In this document: piece after piece, positions 18,858-27,460 of the stretch
Position numbering within the stretch: position 1 is the stretch's first letter
How the letters are laid out: each line of letters begins with the position of its first letter
Assembly: GCF_028816455.1 (NCBI RefSeq)
Contig: NZ_CP118246.1
Location: forward strand, 3,176,501 to 3,240,500
DNA length: 64,000 bases
Source: Devosia algicola
Lineage (GTDB): Bacteria > Pseudomonadota > Alphaproteobacteria > Rhizobiales > Devosiaceae
Direction of reading: 5' to 3'
Translations under genes and position numbers: made by a program
The notes under the pieces: generated by a model
What the model was told of the DNA's origin: nothing
Database searches by the model: none
Seen by the model: the letters and a program-made list of their open reading frames with translations, nothing else

Positions 18858-20138
18858 TTATCCGCCGACGGTCGGCAGGGTCAAATCGCCTGACGTCAGT
18901 TTGCTCGCGGTAATTGTTTCGCTGGCCCGCTCGCGCGGCAATTCAAGGCTGGCCCAGACGCTGATCAGCGCATGACGCAACTCGAAAATCATTTCATCGC
19001 TATGCAATGGTGTCGGCGTAATTCGCAGGCGCTCAGTCCCTTTGGGCACAGTCGGATAGTTGATCGGCTGAATGTATATATTGTGCTTTTCCAGCAGCAT
19101 ATCGCTGGCCGCCTTGCACTGGCGCGCATCACCCACCAGCAGCGGCACGATATGGGTCTCATTGGTCATGACCGGTAGCCCGGCATCGCGCAAAATGTCC
19201 TTGGTCAGTTGCGCCTGGCGCTTATGCTGCGTGCGCTCGGCGTTCGAGGTCTTCAAATGCTCGATCGAGGTGCGCGCTGCCGCGCAAAGCGCTGGCGGCA
19301 AGGCTGTGGTGAAGATGAATTCGGGCGCATAGGATCGCACGGCGTCCACGATCGATTTGTTGGCGGTAATATAGCCGCCCATGACGCCAAACCCCTTGGC
19401 CAGTGTGCCCTCGATGATATCGATCCGGTCCGTCAGGCCTTCGCGTTCGGCAATGCCGCCGCCGCGCGGCCCGTAAAGACCGACCGCGTGTACTTCGTCA
19501 ATATAGGTCAGGGCACCAAACTCTTCGGCCAGATCGCAAATTTCTTTGATCGGCGCGATGTCCCCATCCATCGAATAAACCGATTCAAAACAGATCAACT
19601 TGGGCCGCTTGCGATCGGTGGCCGCCAGCAATTCACGCAAATGAGCCATGTCATTGTGACGGAAGATATGGCGCTGCATCCCCGACTGGCGCACGCCCTG
19701 GATCATGGAGGCGTGGTTGAGTTGGTCAGAATAGATCACGCAGTCGGGCAGGAGCCGCGCAATGGTTGAAATAGCCGCTTCGTTGGACACAAAGCCCGAT
19801 GTAAAGACCAGCGCCCCTTCCTTGCGGTGCAGATCGGCCAGCGACCGCTCCAGTTCGACCAATGGCCGGTTGGTGCCCGAAATATTGCGCGTCCCGCCCG
19901 CGCCAACGCCAAGACGTCCGGCGGCTTCCTGCATTGAGGCCACGACTTTTTCGTGCTGCCCCATGCCCAGATAATCGTTGGAACACCAGATGGTGATGTC
20001 GCGCGCATTGTCCGAATCGTCGCGATAACGCGCCCGTGGAAACGAGCCGGCAATACGTTCCAGATCGGCGAATACGCGGTATCGCTTTTCCTGGCGCAAT
20101 GTATCAACTGCGTCCTCGAACATGCTGCGATAGTCCAT
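18858..20138 (-). CDS. hemA: 5-aminolevulinate synthase HemA
   Basis: PLP enzyme that condenses glycine and succinyl-CoA to 5-aminolevulinate, the first step of haem synthesis in alphaproteobacteria. Visible: [72 protein letters not shown], and the Schiff-base Lys in [14 protein letters not shown]. The start at 20138 follows the family's usual N-terminus; the immediately preceding ATG at 20141 is also possible. Length 426 residues. No gene lies upstream on the same strand. An FNR/FixK-type palindrome lies about 80 bases upstream, implying oxygen control. Confidence 0.96.
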   Translation of the reverse strand: MDYRSMFEDAVDTLRQEKRYRVFADLERIAGSFPRARYRDDSDNARDITIWCSNDYLGMGQHEKVVASMQEAAGRLGVGAGGTRNISGTNRPLVELERSLADLHRKEGALVFTSGFVSNEAAISTIARLLPDCVIYSDQLNHASMIQGVRQSGMQRHIFRHNDMAHLRELLAATDRKRPKLICFESVYSMDGDIAPIKEICDLAEEFGALTYIDEVHAVGLYGPRGGGIAEREGLTDRIDIIEGTLAKGFGVMGGYITANKSIVDAVRSYAPEFIFTTALPPALCAAARTSIEHLKTSNAERTQHKRQAQLTKDILRDAGLPVMTNETHIVPLLVGDARQCKAASDMLLEKHNIYIQPINYPTVPKGTERLRITPTPLHSDEMIFELRHALISVWASLELPRERASETITASKLTSGDLTLPTVGG

Positions 20139-20211
20139 CATACCGACCCTTTTATTCGCGCCTTGCCCTGGTTTGGCCTGACGATCCAAACCTATTCGCC
20201 CGGGCGCGTCG

Positions 20212-20225
20212 TTGACATAGGTCAA
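20212..20225. promoter_or_regulatory. FNR/FixK-type box upstream of hemA (TTGACATAGGTCAA)
   Basis: The 14-base sequence fits the TTGA-N6-TCAA consensus of FNR/FnrL/FixK, with an outer 5-bp palindrome TTGAC-N4-GTCAA. It lies 74-87 bases before the hemA start and about 190 bases before the divergent SDR. FNR-family control of hemA is known in Rhodobacter and Bradyrhizobium. Which gene is regulated here is an inference. Confidence 0.65.
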
Positions 20226-20412
20226 TTCGACGCGCGTTTTGCGCAGTACGCCAGTTTTGTCTGCGGTACGGCATCGCCTCACCAGTCTAAAGCGAATTGG
20301 CCGAAATTCCAACATGGGACCTGTCAGCCATTCATTCGCACCTGACCAGCACTTGCCTCTGACCGGCATGATGCAATACCACCATGGCAATAAATGCGTT
20401 ACGGGGGACCCC

Positions 20413-21183
20413 ATGCCAGAATTTGCTTCTTATCCAAGCCTGCGCGATGCACCGGTCGTCATTTCGGGTGGCGCCACGGGTATTGGCGAGGCCCTGGTGC
20501 GCAATTTTGCCGCGCAAGGTGCCATGGTCGGTTTTGTCGATATTGCCGACGAGGCAGGTCAGCAACTCGCCACCGAATTGAACGGGCAGGGGCATACAGT
20601 GCGTTTCACCCGCTGCGATGTCACTGATACCAGCGCCTATCAGTCAGCGATCAATGGTTTTGCCAGTGCCCATGGCGATGCCCAGGTACTGGTCAATAAT
20701 GCTGCCTTTGACGAGCGTCACGATTGGACCGAAGTGACCCCCGAGCTTTGGGACGAGCGTATAGCGGTCAATCTCAAGCACGCCTTTTTTGCAATTCAGG
20801 CGGTAGCGCCCGCCATGGTTGCCGCCAAAAAGGGCTCGATCATCAATATGGGTTCGATCAGCTGGATGATCATGTCACCCCGCATCCCGATCTATGAAAC
20901 CGCCAAGGCTGCCGCCCATGGGCTGACCCGGTCGATGGCGCGCGAACTGGGCAAGAGCGGTGTCCGGGTCAACACCCTGGCGCCCGGCTGGATCATGACA
21001 GAGCGCCAGATTGCACGCTGGCTCGATGCGACCAGTGAGAAGTGGCTCGAGGAAAGTCAGACGCTGGCCGGCCGTGTGCTGCCCGACGATGTTGCCCGCA
21101 TGGTGCTGTTTCTGGCGGCCGACGACAGTGCCATGATTTCAGCACAGGATTTTTTAGTTGATGGGGGTTGGGCACACGCCTAG
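20413..21183 (+). CDS. SDR oxidoreductase, aldose 1-dehydrogenase-like
   Basis: Classical short-chain dehydrogenase of 256 residues. The cofactor loop is [12 protein letters not shown], an acidic Asp after the second strand ([10 protein letters not shown]) favours NAD, the active site has NMGSISW and [10 protein letters not shown], and the C-terminus is [11 protein letters not shown]. The pattern [20 protein letters not shown] resembles sugar 1-dehydrogenases (xylose, arabinose, galactose types). The start at 20413 has an adjacent GGGGGACC ribosome site. Divergent from hemA. Exact sugar not decided. Confidence 0.85.
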   Translation: MPEFASYPSLRDAPVVISGGATGIGEALVRNFAAQGAMVGFVDIADEAGQQLATELNGQGHTVRFTRCDVTDTSAYQSAINGFASAHGDAQVLVNNAAFDERHDWTEVTPELWDERIAVNLKHAFFAIQAVAPAMVAAKKGSIINMGSISWMIMSPRIPIYETAKAAAHGLTRSMARELGKSGVRVNTLAPGWIMTERQIARWLDATSEKWLEESQTLAGRVLPDDVARMVLFLAADDSAMISAQDFLVDGGWAHA

Positions 21184-21289
21184 AAATTTTACTCAAAATC
21201 AGACAATGTGGCCGTGCCTGCGGCCGGGCCACCGTGCTGCCGCAATCCCGAATGACAACTGCCAAAACCAGACCTTTAGGAATTCTCGC

Positions 21290-21956
21290 ATGAAGTCGAA
21301 GATTATCGTCGCCAGCTTCGCTGTATTGGCCCTGAGCGCCTGTACCACCACAAATCCCTATACCGGCCAATCCGAGATCAGCAAAACCAGTGGTGGTGCT
21401 TTGATCGGGGCGGGCGGCGGTGCCCTGGGTGGAGCCTTGATCGGCGCCGCAGTTGGCGGCGATCCCCGAATCGGCGCCTTGATTGGTGCCGGAGTTGGCG
21501 GGCTGACCGGCGCTGCCATCGGCAATTATATGGATCAGCAGGAGGCCGAGCCTGCGCGCCCAGCTTCAGGGTACCGGCGTTTCGGTAACCCGTGTTGGCG
21601 AACAGATTGTCCTCAACATGCCGTCCAACATTACCTTCGCCACCGACCAGGCATCGGTGCAGCCGCAGTTCAACCAGACCTTGGTTTCGGTGGCGCTGGT
21701 GCTCAAGAAATTCGACAAGACCATCGTCGATGTCTATGGCCACACTGATTCGACTGGCAATGACCAGTACAATCTGGATCTGTCGCAGCGGCGCGCAGTA
21801 TCTGTTGCCACCATCCTGGCCAATCAGGGCATCAACCAGCAGCGGTTCTTCATTCAGGGCAAGGGCGAATCGGCCCCGATCGCGTCCAACGCTACCGAAT
21901 CAGGCCGCGCTCAGAACCGTCGCGTCGAAATCCGACTGTCCCCGATCCAGGGCTGA
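21290..21956 (+). CDS. OmpA-family outer-membrane lipoprotein (one frame break)
   Basis: Lipoprotein that links the outer membrane to peptidoglycan. Lipobox LSAC lies in MKSKIIVASFAVLALSAC. A glycine-zipper stretch follows (GALIGAGGGALGGALIGAAV). The C-terminal OmpA domain (MPSNITFATDQASVQPQF; VYGHTDSTGNDQYNLDLSQR then RAVSV; AQNRRVEIRL) binds peptidoglycan. It resembles the YiaD group. The frame breaks at 21548-21554 (GAGCCTG); removing one C gives MDQQEAELRAQLQGTGVSV and a 221-residue protein. It ends at a strong terminator. Confidence 0.92.
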
Positions 21957-21978
21957 TAGCTGCCAGACAACGCCATCA

Positions 21979-22005
21979 AGCGCGGCTCACGGGCCGCGCT
22001 TTTTT
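21979..22005 (+). terminator. Rho-independent terminator after the OmpA-like gene
   Basis: A perfect 8-bp stem (AGCGCGGC / GCCGCGCT) with a 6-base loop runs straight into six T. The T-run overlaps the stop codon of the convergent small membrane protein gene. Confidence 0.9.
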
Positions 22006-22264
22006 ATGGGCTGGACGCGGGGGTTTCAACCACCGGTTCGGCCGTTGGCGTGCCGGGTTGAACATCTGTGCCCGGCGCACCCATCAGCAATTGCAGCGCC
22101 AATAGCACGGCAATGACAATAGCCAATCCAATCAGACCCGCCCGCCACCAGTTGGTAGGCGTATTCGCGCGCGCGACCGGTTCTGACTCCGCGATCACCT
22201 GATCGGCCATTTTCTGTGTCGGTTTTGGCTTTGACGGCGGCGCCACGCCGGGTGTTTCGGCCAT
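22004..22264 (-). CDS. Small single-span membrane protein, unknown function
   Basis: Eighty-six residues with a charged, proline-rich cytoplasmic N-terminus (MAETPGVAPPSKPKPTQKMA), one transmembrane helix (GLIGLAIVIAVLLALQLLMG) and a short Pro/Thr-rich tail outside. The start at 22264 has a textbook AAGGAGA ribosome site; an upstream ATG at 22297 has none. No family recognised. Single gene, convergent with the OmpA-like gene. Confidence 0.75.
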   Translation of the reverse strand: MAETPGVAPPSKPKPTQKMADQVIAESEPVARANTPTNWWRAGLIGLAIVIAVLLALQLLMGAPGTDVQPGTPTAEPVVETPASSP

Positions 22265-22378
22265 CAGAAGTCTCCTTGTTGCAAGGTTTCTGTGCACACA
22301 CCATCGTGCGCCTGATGACCAACCGCGGCAATAACGAACTGGTTCCCCATTCGATGTAGTCGATGGGCGAAAATGGCC

Positions 22379-23158
22379 CTACGGCATCAATTGACCGCCA
22401 TTGACCTCGATTGTCTGCCCGATCATGTAGCCGGACAGCACCCCCGAGGCGAGAAAGAGGTAGGCACCGACACAGTCCTCGGCAACGCCCAACCGTCCCT
22501 GCGGAATGGTAGAGAGCAACGTGTCCAATTGGGCTCGGGTCGAATATCGCTCCTGGAACGGGGTATCAATGACACCCGGCGCCACCGCATTGACGCGAAT
22601 ACCGAACGGGATCAGTTCCTTGGCCATGCCGCGCGTCACATTGCCGATAAACGCCTTGGAGGAGCCATAAAGCCCGGCGCCGCCGCTGGCCCCGTTCCGT
22701 CCCGCAATCGATGTTGTGTTGATGATGAAGCCGCCATTGGCCTTGAGATGGGCAATAGCCGCGCGACTGGCCGAGAGCACCGAGCGTGCATTCAAATCCA
22801 TGATCGCGTCATAGATTTCGTCGGTCCATTCCGCGTAGGGTTGCCGCGCTACCATGCCGCCCGCATTGTTGATCAGCCCGTCAAGGCGACCAAAAATTTT
22901 CGCCGTCTCCTCGACCGCCCGCGCCATCTCCCCGGCTTTTGAGGCGTCCGCCTGTATCAGCGCCACGGTGCCACCATCGGCCCGGATGGTGTCCGCAACC
23001 GCTTCTGCCGCGGAAACACTGGCATTATAGTGCAGGCCCACCAGCGCACCCTGGGCACCAAAGGCCTTGGCCAATGCAGCCCCGATGCCGGTTGACGCGC
23101 CAGTAATCAGCACGGCCTTGCCATCCAGATCAGGTATGTGGAGTTTGGTCTTGGACAT
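22379..23158 (-). CDS. SDR oxidoreductase in the arabino-oligosaccharide locus
   Basis: Short-chain dehydrogenase of 259 residues. NAD(P) loop ITGASTGIGAALAKAFG, NNAGG, active site NTTSIAGRNGASGG and YGSSKAFIGN, C-terminal GYMIGQTIEVNGGQLMP. The Leu-His after the second strand (LVGLHYNAS) gives no clear NAD/NADP choice. It lies beyond the ABC genes on the same strand and has a TATCAGATATC element before it, like the other promoters of this locus. A role in oxidising an arabinose-derived compound is an inference from context. Confidence 0.85.
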   Translation of the reverse strand: MSKTKLHIPDLDGKAVLITGASTGIGAALAKAFGAQGALVGLHYNASVSAAEAVADTIRADGGTVALIQADASKAGEMARAVEETAKIFGRLDGLINNAGGMVARQPYAEWTDEIYDAIMDLNARSVLSASRAAIAHLKANGGFIINTTSIAGRNGASGGAGLYGSSKAFIGNVTRGMAKELIPFGIRVNAVAPGVIDTPFQERYSTRAQLDTLLSTIPQGRLGVAEDCVGAYLFLASGVLSGYMIGQTIEVNGGQLMP

Positions 23159-23231
23159 TTTGATCTCCGGGCGGTCTATGAGCCTGATCGATCACAAAAT
23201 ATATGGGGGCAATATATATGCCGAACCAGTT

Positions 23232-23242
23232 TATCAGATATC
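23232..23242. promoter_or_regulatory. TATCA-type element before the SDR gene
   Basis: TATCAGATATC lies about 75 bases upstream of the 23158 start. It matches the core shared by the promoters of the SBP, arabinofuranosidase and ArsR-type regulator genes. See the other TATCA-type entries. Confidence 0.45.
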
Positions 23243-23390
23243 GGATAGCAAATGCCAGTTACCGTTGAATAAACGCCTGCGCTGCGCTGCAATTCAGCGC
23301 GCCTGCCGCAACTCGCCGAAGTGACAATATTGGCGCGCGCGAGCCAAGACCCGAAAATTGAGGGAAGACTTGTCGGCGCGCCGTTGCGGG

Positions 23391-24305
23391 CTAGTAGACG
23401 CGCACCAATCGCCCGTCCGGTTGCTCCACCAGTTCGCCAGGCGGGGCATCGACCAGCCGACTTGCCTTGGCGACCATTTCGGGGTCAGTACCAAGTTTTC
23501 CGGCCCCGGCATCCTCGGTTGACAGCACCGAGGCCTTGAGCAGGCGCGAATAGGGATGTTCCGGATTTTCCAGCACCGCACGCGCATCGCCCATTTCAAC
23601 GATCCGTCCGCGCTGCATGATAATCAGCCGGTTGGAGATGTAATAGGCGGTCGCCAGATCATGGGTAATATAGATGACCGAAACGCCCAGATCGTCGCGC
23701 AATGATTTGAGCAGATTGACAATCGACATGCGTAGCGATGCATCCACCATCGACACCGGCTCATCGGCGATCAGCAGCGGTGGATTGGGGATCAGGGCAC
23801 GTGCAATGGCGGCGCGCTGCAACTGTCCGCCGCTCATTTCATGAGGAAACCGGCCCTTGACCTCGGCCAGTGACAAGCCGACCTTTTGGAGCGCCCCGTC
23901 CATGGCCTTGTCGATTTCGGTCTGATCGGAAAGTTTAAGGAATCGTCGCGCTGTCGATTCCAGATAGCGGTCGATCCGCTTGAGCGGATTGAATGCTTCG
24001 AACGGGTTCTGAAAGACCGGTTGAACCGCCGCCATGAACGCCAGTCGGGCTGCCCGGTCCGCCTTGGCGTTAACGGTCTGGCCGCGAAACTGAATGGTGC
24101 CACTGCTCGGGCGTTCCAACCCGAGGATCATGCGCGCCAGGGTGGTTTTGCCCGAACCGCTCTCCCCGATAATTGTAAAAATCTCTGCCTTGTCCGCCTC
24201 GATGGAAAAACGGGCATCCTGCACCGCCGCCACGCTGCGCCGCGACAATAGTCCACCCATGGAGAAATGCTTGGAGACATCGTTGACTGCCAACAGTGTG
24301 CTCAT
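23391..24305 (-). CDS. Oligo-ABC transporter ATPase, DppF-type
   Basis: Second ATPase of a family-5 (dipeptide/oligosaccharide-type) importer. The 304-residue protein has Walker [20 protein letters not shown]-loop [15 protein letters not shown], signature [17 protein letters not shown], Walker [19 protein letters not shown], and the DppF-type C-terminal extension [11 protein letters not shown]. The start overlaps the stop of the DppD-type gene as ATGA. It pairs with that ATPase to power the two permeases. Context (GH51 enzyme) suggests a sugar oligomer rather than a peptide. Confidence 0.92.
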   Translation of the reverse strand: MSTLLAVNDVSKHFSMGGLLSRRSVAAVQDARFSIEADKAEIFTIIGESGSGKTTLARMILGLERPSSGTIQFRGQTVNAKADRAARLAFMAAVQPVFQNPFEAFNPLKRIDRYLESTARRFLKLSDQTEIDKAMDGALQKVGLSLAEVKGRFPHEMSGGQLQRAAIARALIPNPPLLIADEPVSMVDASLRMSIVNLLKSLRDDLGVSVIYITHDLATAYYISNRLIIMQRGRIVEMGDARAVLENPEHPYSRLLKASVLSTEDAGAGKLGTDPEMVAKASRLVDAPPGELVEQPDGRLVRVY

Positions 24306-25349
24306 GTTTGGGCCCCGACATTGGCTTGGTGCGGTGCCGTCAGGGGCGCTACGTCCTTCCAGCGCCAGCAGGCAGTACGATGGCTCGGTCCAACGGTTTG
24401 AAGCGGCGGCACCTCGCTCTTGCACTTGTCAATCGCCAACGGGCAACGCGGATGAAAACGGCAGCCGCCCGGCGGGTTTGCAAGGCTTGGCGGACGTCCC
24501 TCGAGCGCCGTGCGCTGGCTGGTATCGCCAATACGCGGCAAACTCGCCACCAGATGCGCGGTATAGGGGTGTTTGGGCGCAAAGAACATATCGCGCGTCG
24601 GCCCCTCCTCGACCAACCGCCCCGCATAGATGATCCCCACGCGGTCCGTCATATTGGCATGAACGCCCATATCGTGTGTCACCAGCACCACCGAACTGCC
24701 CATGTCCTGCTGAATGTCACGAATGAGCGACAGCACCTCTTTTTGCACCACCACGTCGAGTGCCGTCGTCGGCTCATCTGCGATGATGAATTCGGGATGA
24801 CACACTGTTGCCAGCCCGATAGTGACCCGCTGGCGCATGCCGCCCGATAATTCGTGCGGATAGGCCTGCAGGACTTCGGGCCCCAGCTTGAGTTTGCCAA
24901 GGTGGTCCACCACCCGGTCGCGAAAGGCTTTGCCCGACAGACCCAGCGGGCGGGCGGCAAAATCTTCAAGGCTCCTGCCGATGCGGCGCACCGGGTTGAG
25001 AACGCTCATCGAGCCTTGCATGACATAGGCTCAAGTGCCGCCAGCGGATGGCCTCGATGGCCTGGGAATCGGCATTGGTCACATCAACGCTTCGACCACC
25101 AAAATTATAGGTTGCGCTGCCCGCGATCACCCGCAGTGGTGGTCGAATGGCAGCGGCCAGAACCTTGATGAAACTGGTCTTGCCCGATGAGCTTTCCCCC
25201 GCAATGCCATAGACCTCATTCTTGCGTATGGTCATTGTAATGTCGTCCACCGCCCGCACCTCGCGTTCGATGCCGAAATAGTTCATCTGGTAGTAGGCCT
25301 TGAGCCCGCTGACGTTGAGGATGTCTTCATGGCTTGTTTCGGCGGTCAT
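24302..25349 (-). CDS. Oligo-ABC transporter ATPase, DppD-type (one frame break)
   Basis: First ATPase of the family-5 importer. Walker A is [17 protein letters not shown], signature [17 protein letters not shown], Walker [21 protein letters not shown]. The C-terminal Cys-rich oligopeptide-ATPase motif is present ([15 protein letters not shown]). The frame breaks at 25026-25032 (GAGCCTA on the coding strand); removing one C gives [20 protein letters not shown], the normal Q-loop region, and 348 residues. Three bases from the permease gene upstream. The intact GAGCTT near 25178 lies in its Walker A region. Confidence 0.92.
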
Positions 25350-25351
25350 GA

Positions 25352-26209
25352 TCAGGCTCCCATGCGCCGCAGCCGGCTGCGCGGATCGATATATTCATTG
25401 AGCGAGACGGCAAGCAGGAACAGGCCAACGAACAGGATGACGATAAAAATCACCGGGATGAGAATCCACCACCATACACCCACCACCATCGCCGAATGGC
25501 TATTGGCCCAATACAGCACCGTACCGATAGTGGCCTGGTTGATATTGGTGAAGCCCAGCACCGCCAGCGTGACTTCCAGCCCGATCGACCACAACATGTT
25601 GGCCATGAAAGTCGAGAACACGATTGGCATCACATAGGGCAGGTGCTCCTGCAGCAATATCTTGGGCGTGCTCATCCCAGCGAACACCGCATGGCGGGTA
25701 AACTCGCGATGTCGCAGCCCCAGTGCCACCGACCGGATCAGCCGCGCATCGAACGGCCAGCCAAAACAGGCCATGATCAGCGCCAGCGTCCATGAATTGA
25801 GATCGCTGCGCAACACGAAGTAAAACAACACCAGCACCGGAAAGATCGGCACCGCCACGAAAATATCGTTGACGAGCATCAGCCCGCGATCCACCCATCC
25901 CCCGACATAGCCGCTGGTCAGCCCCACCGCCAGCGAGATGATGCGCGAGAGCACCGCGACTGTTACCCCAAAGATGACCGAATTTCGAAAGGCCGTTGAC
26001 AGCTGCCAGAACAGGTCCTGCCCGCGCGAATTGGTGCCAAACCAATATTGCGCCGATGGCGGTTGGTCGGGAATGACCACATAGATCAGGTTCGGGTCTG
26101 TCGGCGCAAAATAGCTTGCCGCGGCAAAGATCAGGATGAACCCCACCAGCGTTACGCCGATGGCAAATTCGATATTGTAGCGAACAAGGTCGCGGAAAAC
26201 AGCAAACAT
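25352..26209 (-). CDS. Oligo-ABC transporter permease, DppC-type
   Basis: Inner-membrane permease of 285 residues. It has an N-terminal helix (FAIGVTLVGFILIFAAASYF), the DppC-type periplasmic segment QYWFGTNSRGQDLFWQLSTA, and the EAA loop REFTRHAVFAGMSTPKILLQ. It forms the channel with the DppB-type protein. Five bases separate it from that gene. The reading frame is intact. Confidence 0.92.
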   Translation of the reverse strand: MFAVFRDLVRYNIEFAIGVTLVGFILIFAAASYFAPTDPNLIYVVIPDQPPSAQYWFGTNSRGQDLFWQLSTAFRNSVIFGVTVAVLSRIISLAVGLTSGYVGGWVDRGLMLVNDIFVAVPIFPVLVLFYFVLRSDLNSWTLALIMACFGWPFDARLIRSVALGLRHREFTRHAVFAGMSTPKILLQEHLPYVMPIVFSTFMANMLWSIGLEVTLAVLGFTNINQATIGTVLYWANSHSAMVVGVWWWILIPVIFIVILFVGLFLLAVSLNEYIDPRSRLRRMGA

Positions 26210-26214
26210 GGCGG

Positions 26215-27219
26215 CTAATCCGTCCTTACGCGTGGATCGAGCAGGGGATGGAGCAGGTCAACGATGAAAATGGCCGTCGCCACCGCTGCCACCGACACCG
26301 TGGACACCGCCAGTACCAGCGAAAAATCGCCGCCATTGACCGCGTCGACCAGTAGCGACCCGAGGCCCGGATAATTGAACACTTGTTCGGTGATCACCGT
26401 GCCCGAAAATACCCCGCCCAGTGTCATTGCCAGCGCCGTCAGTTGCGGCACGGCTGCGTTGCGGATCACATAGCTGCCCACAATGGTCCGGCGCTTGACG
26501 CCCGCCAGTTCCGCGTACGTCACATAGTCTTCGGTCACAATGTTGGAGACCAGCGCCCGCATCCCCAGGAACCAGCTGCCGAAACCCACGAGCACCAGCG
26601 ACGAGGCTGGCAGGATGGCGTGCTGCAGCACCGACCCTATATAAGCCAGGTTCCAGCCCGGCGTCACATTCATCGCAAAGCCGCCGGAAATGGGCAGCAC
26701 CGGCCAGATAAAGCCGAAAACCACCAGCAGGATGAAGGCAACGATATAGTAGGGGATCGGCTGAATGCCCATGGCCACGACGCCGAAGGCTTTCAGGAAT
26801 CGGTTGTTTTGATTGTAGCCTGCCAGGGCGCCCATCACATTGCCGACAACAAAGGTAATCAGGATCGACGTCAGCAGCAGGCATACGGTCCAGGGCAAGG
26901 CGCGCATCACCAATTCCATGGCCGGGGTCGGAAATGCAATCAGCGATGGTCCAAGGTCACCATGCACCAGACGCGCCCAGAAATTGAAATATTGATTGAT
27001 CAGGGGTTCGTTCACCCCATACATTTCGGTCAACGCCGCGCGCATCGACTCCACGGCCTCTGGTGCGAAATTGGAGCGGGCGGTCATCCGTCCCAGTGCG
27101 GATTCCACCGGACTGATCGGCGACAGGTGCGTCACCATAAACGTCGCGGAAATGCCGCAAAATACGACAGCAAACAACTGCGCTGCGCGCTTGGCGGCAA
27201 ACCAGAAATAGCCTTGCAT
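26215..27219 (-). CDS. Oligo-ABC transporter permease, DppB-type
   Basis: Inner-membrane permease of 334 residues. The sequence has the DppB-type start AAKRAAQLFAVVFCGISATF, ALPWTVCLLLTSILITFVVG, and EAA loop TYAELAGVKRRTIVGSYVIR. The N-terminal MTARSNFAPEAVESMRAALT segment is larger than in peptide permeases, a feature seen in oligosaccharide transporters of this family. It is separated from the SBP gene by about 240 bases that contain a stable hairpin. Confidence 0.9.
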   Translation of the reverse strand: MQGYFWFAAKRAAQLFAVVFCGISATFMVTHLSPISPVESALGRMTARSNFAPEAVESMRAALTEMYGVNEPLINQYFNFWARLVHGDLGPSLIAFPTPAMELVMRALPWTVCLLLTSILITFVVGNVMGALAGYNQNNRFLKAFGVVAMGIQPIPYYIVAFILLVVFGFIWPVLPISGGFAMNVTPGWNLAYIGSVLQHAILPASSLVLVGFGSWFLGMRALVSNIVTEDYVTYAELAGVKRRTIVGSYVIRNAAVPQLTALAMTLGGVFSGTVITEQVFNYPGLGSLLVDAVNGGDFSLVLAVSTVSVAAVATAIFIVDLLHPLLDPRVRTD

Positions 27220-27425
27220 TTGGGCTCCTCAACCTCGGCGGTCACAGGTCTTCTGAACTGCAACCGAAACCGGACCAATGACGGTCAAGTCCATTTACGG
27301 GGCGCCGAAAACGTTGCGCATCGCCGCGCTACCGGCGGGCGCCACCGTTATTTGTTCCGACGAGCAAGGATTTGCGGGTCAGAAAAGGTGCGATTGAGGG
27401 GCAGGGCGCCAGCCGTGTCCCTCTG

Positions 27426-27451
27426 GGCAGCCCGGACAATACCGGGCTGCC
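27426..27451 (-). terminator. Hairpin between the SBP gene and the permease genes
   Basis: A perfect 10-bp stem (GGCAGCCCGG / CCGGGCTGCC) with a 6-base loop lies 10 bases past the SBP stop. It has no T-run. It may protect the SBP mRNA end or partly terminate transcription, so that SBP exceeds permease. Confidence 0.55.
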
Positions 27452-27460
27452 GGGGAGAAC

